Origin: Reyranella sp.
Lineage (GTDB): Bacteria; Pseudomonadota; Alphaproteobacteria; Reyranellales; Reyranellaceae
Assembly: GCA_030679805.1 (NCBI GenBank)
Contig: JAUXST010000057.1
Coordinates: 1-11,027, forward strand
Length of the DNA: 11,027 nucleotides
Direction of reading: 5' to 3'
The notes beneath the pieces are model-generated. The model was not told where the DNA came from. It did no database searches and saw nothing but the letters and a program-made list of their open reading frames with translations. Shown one piece after another: positions 5,829-11,027 of the stretch; the stretch's first letter is position 1; each line of letters begins with the position of its first letter. The position numbers and the translations under genes are program-made.

Positions 5829-7382
5829 ATGTACAGGGATATTTCCGGCCGCGTTGGGTTGCCGACGCGGTTTGTCGCCCCGAAATTATTGGCGCTGCTT
5901 TCCATAAGCATCGCATTGGTATCGCAGCCGGCGCTATCGCAGGGCCCAATGTCGCCCGGTGGGGGTGCCATGGCGCCCCAACCTCGCGTGGCCCCTCCGC
6001 CACCCCCGCCCCCGCTGCCGCCGCCGGTGATCGTGCCAACGGCGCCTGCCATGCAACCAGGACCGCCCGCAAGCATCGCGCCGCGCAGCGCGCCCGCCGC
6101 CGGCAGCGGCACCATCAAGAGCACGGACAACGAGTCACCCCGGCCTGCGGATCGCCTTCCGACAACGACCGGCGGTACGGCCGGCCGCACCGCGCCGGGG
6201 ACCGCGCCTGCCGCCCCTTCCGTCGCCCCTCCCGTCGATCGCTCGACGGCCCTCGCCTCGACGTCGAGAGGCCTTTTGCCGGCGCGCGATGTCGCCATCA
6301 TCTCCACCGACGGCAGCGGCGGCGCCCGGAAGGAGGTCCGGACCAACGACAAGGGACAGTTCTCGTTCGGTCCGCTCTCGCCCGGCGTGCGCGACGTCAC
6401 CTTCCCCTTCACCGCCCTCCAGCGCGCTCAGCCGGAGGGCGGCGCGAAGAGGCGCTCGCCCAGCGTGACGGTCAGCCTGGTCATTCCTGCCGCGCCGGGC
6501 GCCGGCACGCGCGGCAATCTGGTGGTGCATACCTATTCCCGTATCGACCCGACCAAGGACATTCGCACCAGGATCACCGTTCCCCGCGACGGCAGCGGTG
6601 CGATCGTCGACTGGGGCGACGGTACGCCGCCGGTCAACGTGGTCCGCCAGGGATGGCCGATCGACGTTGGTGGCGGCGGCCGAGGGCCTGTCGACACTAT
6701 CGGCACGGTCTCGTTCGTGCCCAAATTTCAGAAGATGCAGTTCATGCAGATGAACCCCTGCATCCCGTGGTGGCAGTGCGTGCCGCCGCCCGATCCCGAT
6801 CCGCCGATGGACGATCCCTGGACGGAGGTCGTGCCCGAGATCGACGTGCTGCCGCCCGAAGACCCCATCATCGAGATCGTCGATGTCTATGATCCGCCCA
6901 GGGACGACCCACCGAAGGTCGACCCGCCCCAGGTCGATCCCCCGAAGATCGACGAAAAGGGAACCTTCGAGATCGGCTCGCTGAGCGAGGGCGTCCGCCA
7001 GGTCAAGCTGACCCTGCCCGCGGGCATCATCACCGATCCGCCGAAGCCGCCGGTCAAGGTGGCGCTCCTGCTGCCGGTCGAACCGCGTGCCACCGTCGAG
7101 GCGTTGAACGCGGGCGGACGGCCGCCGCGGGTCGGCGAGCAGGACCGGCTCCATCTCGTCGAGCACATCTACGCGCCCGATACGACCGCCCAGACGCTCC
7201 ACGTCAAGATCACCATGGCCCAGGGTGGGGCCAAGGATGGCCGCGGTGCCCTGGTGGACTGGGGCGACGGCACGCCGGTGACGGACGTCAAACGCGACGG
7301 CAAGCCCATCGCCGCCGCCAGCGTGGACCACGAAGCCGTCGGCCGCATTCTCTTCGTCGGCGCAAAGAAAAAGCAACCATAG
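5829..7382 (+). CDS. Secreted proline-rich repeat protein with two WGDG modules
   Basis: This 517-residue protein starts with a signal peptide (hydrophobic LLALLSISIALV, predicted cleavage after Ser37 in ALSQG), so it should cross the inner membrane. Residues 50-135 are Pro/Ala-rich, including a run PPPPPPPLPPP. Then come two copies of one composite module, at about 154-299 and 375-511. Each starts with a [DE]KGxF..G.LS.GVR pattern, resembling carboxypeptidase-regulatory-like beta-sandwiches. Each ends with a VDWGDGTP loop (260-267 and 476-483), which recalls PKD-type or calcium-binding loops. The linker holds CIPWWQC (311-317), a possible disulfide, and an acidic DPP[KQ][VI] triplet repeat. 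GGGGG (5821-5825) is only 3 bases from ATG 5829, a poor RBS. It is paralogous to the gene two places downstream and 11 bp from the barrel gene. I do not recognise a named family; a cell-surface structural role is inference. Confidence 0.75.
   Translation: MYRDISGRVGLPTRFVAPKLLALLSISIALVSQPALSQGPMSPGGGAMAPQPRVAPPPPPPPLPPPVIVPTAPAMQPGPPASIAPRSAPAAGSGTIKSTDNESPRPADRLPTTTGGTAGRTAPGTAPAAPSVAPPVDRSTALASTSRGLLPARDVAIISTDGSGGARKEVRTNDKGQFSFGPLSPGVRDVTFPFTALQRAQPEGGAKRRSPSVTVSLVIPAAPGAGTRGNLVVHTYSRIDPTKDIRTRITVPRDGSGAIVDWGDGTPPVNVVRQGWPIDVGGGGRGPVDTIGTVSFVPKFQKMQFMQMNPCIPWWQCVPPPDPDPPMDDPWTEVVPEIDVLPPEDPIIEIVDVYDPPRDDPPKVDPPQVDPPKIDEKGTFEIGSLSEGVRQVKLTLPAGIITDPPKPPVKVALLLPVEPRATVEALNAGGRPPRVGEQDRLHLVEHIYAPDTTAQTLHVKITMAQGGAKDGRGALVDWGDGTPVTDVKRDGKPIAAASVDHEAVGRILFVGAKKKQP
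6288..7361 (+). repeat. Two diverged copies of a composite module inside the first proline-rich protein
   Basis: Copy A (about 6288-6725) and copy B (about 6951-7361) share, in order: a KGxF..G.L[S]xGVR block, a block of hydrophobic beta strands ending in LxxP, an LVxHxY block, and GA[IL]VDWGDGTP followed by V(..)G.PI. The distance from the KGxF lysine to the WGDG aspartate is 86 residues in A (175 to 261) and 100 in B (377 to 477). Boundaries are by eye. Confidence 0.7.
6906..6950 (+). repeat. Three 15-bp units encoding DPPKV, DPPQV, DPPKI
   Basis: Three consecutive in-frame 15-bp units (6906-6920, 6921-6935, 6936-6950) encode an acidic, stiff proline linker just before module B. Third-base differences between units suggest the repeat is kept at protein level rather than being a fresh DNA duplication. 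Confidence 0.75.
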
Positions 7383-7393
7383 GAACTCGTTCA

Positions 7394-8437
7394 ATGAGAA
7401 GAAGTCTGTTCGCCGTATCCGCCGTCGCGTCGAGTCTCGTCCTGGCGGGGCCCGCGCTCGCGCAGGGAGCCGGAGGACCGGCCGTTATCGCTGCGCCGGC
7501 GTCGCCGTCGGCCACGTCGCAATCGACGGTCGTCAGCAGCGGCAACCAGGTCCAGAGCAATACGGCGGCCTACGTCACCCTGCCGGCGATCGGCTCGGTG
7601 ATCCAGCAGACACTGCTGGGTCCGAAGTTGAGCGGACCGCGCGCCGGGGCGGAACTCAGCCCGATGCACAGCGGCATGGCGGCAGGCGACGACCCGTGGG
7701 GCTGGCAGGCCTGGATCTCCGGCGGCGGCGGCAACACCGTCAACAGCCTGGCGACCGGCGGCTACAACATCGCCAACTACGGAACCCAGCTGGGCCTGCA
7801 GGCGCAGATCACACCGAAGTTCCTGCTCGGTGTCAGCGGCGCCTGGCAGGGTTCCAGCGGCACGCTGAACGGCGGGTACACATCGACCAACTCGACCTTC
7901 GGCGTCATCGCCTATGCCGGCTGGCAGTTCAGCGAAAACTGGAACGCCTCCGCCATGGCCGGCTACAGCGGCGGCTCGAACACGCTCACCAATTCAGGCT
8001 TCAACTACAACGCCAGCTACGGCAGCAGCCAATGGAACTTCCAGGGCAGCCTCAACGGCTACTACAAGGTCGGCGCCGTCGTGCTGGCACCCATGGTCGG
8101 GCTGCTCTATTCGCCGATCAACAGCTATGGCTACACCGACAGCAACCTGGTCGTCGTGCCCGGCCAGACGACCGCGCTCACTCGCGGCTCGGCCGGCGGC
8201 TTCATCAGCCTGCCGCTCGACAAGTGGCAGCCCTACGTCAGGGCCACCATCGAGCAGGATTTCTACGTGCCGACCGGCAGTGCGCCCAACGGCTCGACCG
8301 GCGGCACCGTGGGCGTCGGCGCCACCATCCCCCTCACCGACACGATCTGGGCCTCGATCGACGGTGGCTACAACTCGATCGGGCGCGTGGCGCTGTCGTC
8401 GTGGTCGGGCAGCGCGCGGCTCAGCCTGCGATTCTGA
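7394..8437 (+). CDS. Small outer-membrane autotransporter-type beta-barrel protein with a minimal passenger
   Basis: A 347-residue exported protein. The signal peptide ends at ALA/Q (residue 23). Residues 24-100 form a short, low-complexity Ser/Ala/Gly/Gln-rich segment. Residues 101-347 show alternating hydrophobic and polar residues in about a dozen strands with many Gly, Asn, Ser, Tyr and Trp, typical of an autotransporter beta-domain. The chain ends in SARLSLRF, the C-terminal Phe signal for BAM insertion. The start is ATG 7394, with AGGAA (7381-7385) at 8 bases overlapping the previous stop codon. Classical autotransporters carry long passengers; here the would-be passenger is under 80 residues. 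The flanking paralogous secreted proteins may be partners that this barrel anchors or exports, which is inference. An alternative is a plain OmpA/Omp25-like porin-type barrel. Confidence 0.8.
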   Translation: MRRSLFAVSAVASSLVLAGPALAQGAGGPAVIAAPASPSATSQSTVVSSGNQVQSNTAAYVTLPAIGSVIQQTLLGPKLSGPRAGAELSPMHSGMAAGDDPWGWQAWISGGGGNTVNSLATGGYNIANYGTQLGLQAQITPKFLLGVSGAWQGSSGTLNGGYTSTNSTFGVIAYAGWQFSENWNASAMAGYSGGSNTLTNSGFNYNASYGSSQWNFQGSLNGYYKVGAVVLAPMVGLLYSPINSYGYTDSNLVVVPGQTTALTRGSAGGFISLPLDKWQPYVRATIEQDFYVPTGSAPNGSTGGTVGVGATIPLTDTIWASIDGGYNSIGRVALSSWSGSARLSLRF

Positions 8438-8485
8438 TCCAAGGCTTTCATCTCTCAAGCACGAGTGATTTCGGGGAGACAGAAA

Positions 8486-9919
8486 ATGAATCGACGGGTT
8501 GCGTGCGCGGCAGGGGCGATGCTCCTGGCCAGTTTCGGGGGCTGGGCGACACAGGCATTGTCACAAGGGGCGATGACTCCAAGGATGGACGTGGCGCCAC
8601 CGCCGCGCGTCGCACCGCCTCCGCCGCCGCCGGTCGTTCCACCTACAGTCGTCCCGACTCCTCCCATGGTGCCCTTGGCCCCGGTGATGGCTCCCCCGGT
8701 TCAGACAGCCCCGACGCCGAAGGCGCCGACGGCATCCGCCCCGGTAACGCCCGCGCCCGCGGCGCCGATTCCAAGCACAGCACAAACCACGCCGCGCGGC
8801 ACCGCCGGCGGGCCGCCGCCTTACACCGACTCGCAGGCGAGGGCGCTGCCCGGGGTCAGCGTGGGCTTGCGGGGCCCCGGCGGTACGCGCCAGACCACCA
8901 GCGACTCGAATGGCGTCGTGTCGCTCGGCCAGTTGCGGCAAGGCAGCTACGAACTCAGCGTCAACCGGAAGACCCTCGGCGGGGGGGCTGGCAATCCGCC
9001 TGCCCTCATTGGCTTGCTGCTTCCGGCCGTGCAGAGCGTGCGAGAAGGCGCTCGACGCTACGTGTCGGTCGTCGTCACACCCGTCAACGATGCGCCTACT
9101 TTGCAAATCAAGATCGATGTCGATGCCAGGGGCCAGGTTTCCAGTGTCAACTGGGGAGACGGCAAAGCGTCGATCAACGTGGCCGTCGGGGATTTCAACG
9201 GCGACGGGCGGGCGGAATGGAAGCAGTTCGAGGATATCGCCACGCGCAATCCCTCGGGCGAGACCCGTCTTGCCTTCGCGGGGCTCGGATCGGGTACGCC
9301 AACTGCGCAAGCGACGGTCAATACTAGTCGTGGCAACATCAAGCACGGCATCACGTTCACCGACGGACATGCTAAGCTGCCCAACATCGGCGCCACGGCG
9401 ACGGGGCCGGGCGGCGTCATGCAGTTGCAGAGCGATTCGCAGGGAGTGACGCATCTCGGCAAGTTGCCGGTCGGGACGACGAAGATCGAGTTCAATGGCG
9501 AGCAATTCGCCTCCGCACTCCGGTCGGCCGGCGGAACGACGACGGCCACTCCCGGCGTTCCCGCGGGAATACGGTGTCGAGGCTGCTTTGTTATCCCGAT
9601 TATAGCGCTCAAAGCAGACGGAGTGCCCGTTGTCTCCATCTGGTCCGGTGACGCTGTGCCTAACAAACTTCAGGCGCTTCTTCGGATCGGCCGTGACGGA
9701 AACCTCATGGACGTCGACTGGGGCAACGGTCCGCAACCGTTGCAGGTCCTGACCAAGTCGGGCACTGGAACTCTCACGCTCAGCGGGAGCAACACCTATA
9801 CTGGCTCCACCACTGTCAACCAGGGTGTGCTGAAGGCTCTCCAGGATCGTGCCAGCAAGGGTGCTCCCGGCATGATCGAGGTCAACAACATCCTGATGGA
9901 TGTAAGCACCCCGCGGTGA
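8486..9919 (+). CDS. Secreted proline-rich protein, paralogue of the first, with a C-terminal autotransporter-associated repeat
   Basis: This 477-residue protein begins at ATG 8486, chosen over an upstream GTG (8465) because GGGGAG (8473-8478) lies 7 bases before it. The signal peptide (cleavage near Ser26, ALSQG) and the following Pro-rich segment (RVAPPPPPP at 41-49, extending to about 112) closely match the first gene of the operon. Two modules follow. The first (about 123-245) has SDSNGVVSLGQL (139-150), VNWGDG (221-226) and an FG-GAP-like calcium loop DFNGDGRAE (236-244). The second (about 301-421) has SDSQGVTHLGKL (316-327) and VDWGNG (410-415). Residues 422-452 form one autotransporter-associated beta-strand repeat (GTGTLTLSGSNTYTG), normally found in long passengers. 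RCRGC (363-367) may form a disulfide or bind metal. There is no barrel of its own, although a barrel gene lies just upstream. Function unknown. Confidence 0.75.
   Translation: MNRRVACAAGAMLLASFGGWATQALSQGAMTPRMDVAPPPRVAPPPPPPVVPPTVVPTPPMVPLAPVMAPPVQTAPTPKAPTASAPVTPAPAAPIPSTAQTTPRGTAGGPPPYTDSQARALPGVSVGLRGPGGTRQTTSDSNGVVSLGQLRQGSYELSVNRKTLGGGAGNPPALIGLLLPAVQSVREGARRYVSVVVTPVNDAPTLQIKIDVDARGQVSSVNWGDGKASINVAVGDFNGDGRAEWKQFEDIATRNPSGETRLAFAGLGSGTPTAQATVNTSRGNIKHGITFTDGHAKLPNIGATATGPGGVMQLQSDSQGVTHLGKLPVGTTKIEFNGEQFASALRSAGGTTTATPGVPAGIRCRGCFVIPIIALKADGVPVVSIWSGDAVPNKLQALLRIGRDGNLMDVDWGNGPQPLQVLTKSGTGTLTLSGSNTYTGSTTVNQGVLKALQDRASKGAPGMIEVNNILMDVSTPR
8852..9748 (+). repeat. Two diverged copies of the composite module inside the second proline-rich protein
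   Basis: Copy 1 (about 8852-9220) and copy 2 (about 9386-9748) share GPGG followed by SDS[NQ]GV..LG[QK]L..G, then a strand block and [VD][ND]WG[DN]G. They align in order with the two modules of the first proline-rich protein. Similarity is moderate and boundaries were set by eye. Confidence 0.6.
9749..9841 (+). repeat. Single autotransporter-associated beta-strand (PATR-type) repeat
   Basis: Residues 422-452 of the second proline-rich protein read LTKSGTGTLTLSGSNTYTG followed by STTVNQGVLKA. This is the hallmark pattern LxKxGxGxLxLxGxNTYTGxTxVxxGxL of autotransporter passengers, where it stacks as a beta-helix rung and guides folding. Only one copy is present, near the C-terminus. Confidence 0.85.
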
Positions 9920-9929
9920 CGGCTGACAT

Positions 9930-10793
9930 ATGGCCGCCACGAGCGCCTTGGGCCTTCGCGTCGTGGGCTTTCGCCTGGCCGGCATCGCCGCCCTCGCGGC
10001 GATGCTCGTTGCGTGCGGCCACAGCGGCGGCGGACGCGATGCGACGGCCTCGGCTATCGCGCAAACGGCAGGCCTCGAACCGGTAGCGTCGAAAGGCTCG
10101 ACCTTCGACCTGCTGATTTATCGGCGCGATGACGGGCGCGTCGGTCCGCTGTTCGTCTACATCGAGGGCGACGGCCTAGCCTATCTCGACCAGCGCACGC
10201 CGTCGACAGATCCGACGCCGGTCGATCCGCTGGCGCTGCGCCTTGCCGCGGCCGATCCGGGGCCGGCCGTGCTTTACCTCGGACGGCCCTGCCAGTTCGC
10301 ACCCGGCCGCGGCGACCCACGCTGCAGCGTGCGCCATTGGACGACCGCGAGGTTCGGCGCCGATGTCGTGGCGTCCATCGATGACGCCATCAGTCGCGAG
10401 CGCATTCGCAATCCGGAACGTTCATTGGTGCTGGTGGGCTACTCCGGCGGCGGCGTGATCGCGGCCCTCGTGGCGGCCCGGCGAAGCGACGTATCGCTCC
10501 TGGTCACCGTCGCCGCGCCGCTCGACGTGGCGGACTGGACGCGCCGCATGGGGGTGTCGCCGCTCGATGGATCGGAGTCTCCGCTCGATCAGGCTCAGCG
10601 CCTCGCGCAAGTACGGCTGGTCGCCTTTGCCGGACAGCGGGACATGACGGTTCCGGTCGACTCGATTCGATCCGCCGTCGCCAGGCTGGGCGCGCGCGCG
10701 GAATTGATCGTCGTGCCGGCGTTCGATCATCGCTGCTGCTGGGTCAGTGACTGGGGACGGCTGCGTGAGCTGGCTTGGCGGTCGATCCACTAA
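9930..10793 (+). CDS. Lipoprotein alpha/beta hydrolase
   Basis: A 287-residue serine hydrolase. The N-terminus has Arg10/Arg15, a hydrophobic core and the lipobox LVAC with Cys29, so it should be lipid-anchored at the periplasmic face of a membrane. The alpha/beta hydrolase signs are LFVYIEGDG (74-82, oxyanion-hole strand), the nucleophile elbow GYSGGG with Ser172, Asp238 in GQRDMTVP and His267 in AFDHR, a complete triad in the right order. Cys121 and Cys132, and the adjacent pair Cys269-Cys270, could form disulfides. It begins 10 bp after the previous stop. The only RBS-like sequence, GGTGA (9915-9919), overlaps that stop, suggesting translational coupling. A GTG at 9963 is an alternative start that keeps the lipobox. 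Substrate unknown (ester, peptide or glycan acyl group). The link with the surface proteins is by operon position. Confidence 0.85.
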   Translation: MAATSALGLRVVGFRLAGIAALAAMLVACGHSGGGRDATASAIAQTAGLEPVASKGSTFDLLIYRRDDGRVGPLFVYIEGDGLAYLDQRTPSTDPTPVDPLALRLAAADPGPAVLYLGRPCQFAPGRGDPRCSVRHWTTARFGADVVASIDDAISRERIRNPERSLVLVGYSGGGVIAALVAARRSDVSLLVTVAAPLDVADWTRRMGVSPLDGSESPLDQAQRLAQVRLVAFAGQRDMTVPVDSIRSAVARLGARAELIVVPAFDHRCCWVSDWGRLRELAWRSIH

Positions 10794-10833
10794 GCCACAT
10801 CTCGGCGCACTCATGCTCCCAAGCGCCTCTCGA

Positions 10834-11027
10834 TCATCGCTTGCCGTCGCTGGAGGACGGCTTTTGCGGCGGGGTCGTCGCGGACGGCGCGGTTACCGCC
10901 GAGGGATTGCCATAAATGGTAAGGGCCTGCCCCGTCCCCTTCGGCTCCGAGGGGGCGGTTACGGCCCCCATCTCCCCATTGAGGGTCATGGTCTGGCCAG
11001 CCCCTGTCGCCCCCGCTGGCGCGATTG
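10834..11027 (-). CDS. C-terminal end of an unrecognised repeat-containing protein (partial)
   Basis: On the minus strand a frame enters from beyond base 11027 and stops at TGA (10836-10834), giving 63 codons. The peptide has two similar units, GQTMTLNGEMGAVTAPS (10-26) and GQALTIYGNPSAVTAPS (32-48), then a Thr/Pro/Ser tail TTPPQKPSSSDGKR. Third positions are strongly GC, as in the neighbouring genes. The opposite strand in this stretch reads as an Arg-rich frame, the usual shadow. No family recognised. It is convergent with the lipoprotein hydrolase, with 40 bp between their stops. Confidence 0.5.
   Translation of the reverse strand, partial: IAPAGATGAGQTMTLNGEMGAVTAPSEPKGTGQALTIYGNPSAVTAPSATTPPQKPSSSDGKR
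10843..10865 (+). terminator. Possible intrinsic terminator of the exported-protein operon
   Basis: GCCGTC (10843-10848) pairs with GACGGC (10856-10861) around a 7-nt loop, and TTTT follows directly. It lies 50 bp after the hydrolase stop. The stem is short, and the site overlaps the last codons of the leftward partial frame. Confidence 0.4.

Noticed and set aside
5774..6892. A 372-codon plus-strand frame overlapping the first proline-rich gene
   Set aside because: Its product is Arg/His-rich low complexity, whereas the overlapping frame has a signal peptide and modules shared with a paralogue.
7696..9327. A 543-codon frame bridging the barrel gene and the second repeat gene
   Set aside because: It is a shifted reading rich in Arg and Gln across two well-supported genes.
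1..11027. CRISPR array, tRNA, rRNA or an intact insertion sequence
   Set aside because: No regularly spaced identical repeats with unique spacers, no cloverleaf or rRNA-like stretch, and no transposase or integrase frame was seen on either strand.

Overview
The window reads as a piece of a GC-rich alphaproteobacterial chromosome. The evidence is a very high GC at third codon positions, an alphaproteobacterial-style glnB-glnA pair with a GlnA carrying Tyr397, and a class III CoA-transferase beside a two-hotdog hydratase. The genus cannot be fixed from the sequence alone; a soil Rhizobiales/Reyranella-like organism would fit, but that is inference.

Region 1 (1-1622). A class I/II PLP-dependent aminotransferase runs leftward from 1086 and off the window edge. 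Its reading frame is intact except for one in-frame TAA at codon 58, where the family normally has Gln, so it is annotated as a probable pseudogene. An AT-rich intergenic region of about 200 bp with a TCATGCC/GGCATGA inverted repeat separates it from the divergent glnB.

Region 2 (1284-3137). glnB (PII, uridylylation Tyr51) and glnA (type I glutamine synthetase, adenylylation Tyr397) form the classical ammonium-assimilation operon, closed by a strong intrinsic terminator.

Region 3 (3176-5238). A MaoC/FAS1-like two-hotdog hydratase overlaps a CaiB/BaiF class III CoA-transferase by four bases (TTGA, a TTG start). The pair resembles mesaconyl-/itaconyl-CoA hydratase plus CoA-transferase modules.

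Region 4 (5239-5828). A 590-bp stretch without a convincing long gene. It begins with a striking array of TGTCACA/TGTGACA heptamers on a 12-bp (first step 15-bp) period. The array happens to be an open reading frame of 28 codons with a good Shine-Dalgarno. Three hairpins follow.

Region 5 (5829-10793), the most unusual part. Four tightly spaced genes (gaps of 11, 48 and 10 bp) look like one operon for exported proteins. They are a proline-rich repeat protein, a small outer-membrane autotransporter-type beta-barrel with almost no passenger, a second proline-rich protein paralogous to the first, and a lipoprotein alpha/beta hydrolase. Each proline-rich protein carries two copies of a composite module: a carboxypeptidase-regulatory-like strand pattern followed by a [DN]WG[DN]G loop. 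The second also ends in a single autotransporter-associated repeat. I know of no named system with this layout. A plausible reading is a cell-surface or periplasm-spanning assembly in which the barrel and the repeat proteins cooperate.

Region 6 (10794-11027). A possible terminator lies inside the 3' end of a leftward partial frame whose product has a short internal repeat and a Pro/Ser/Thr-rich tail.
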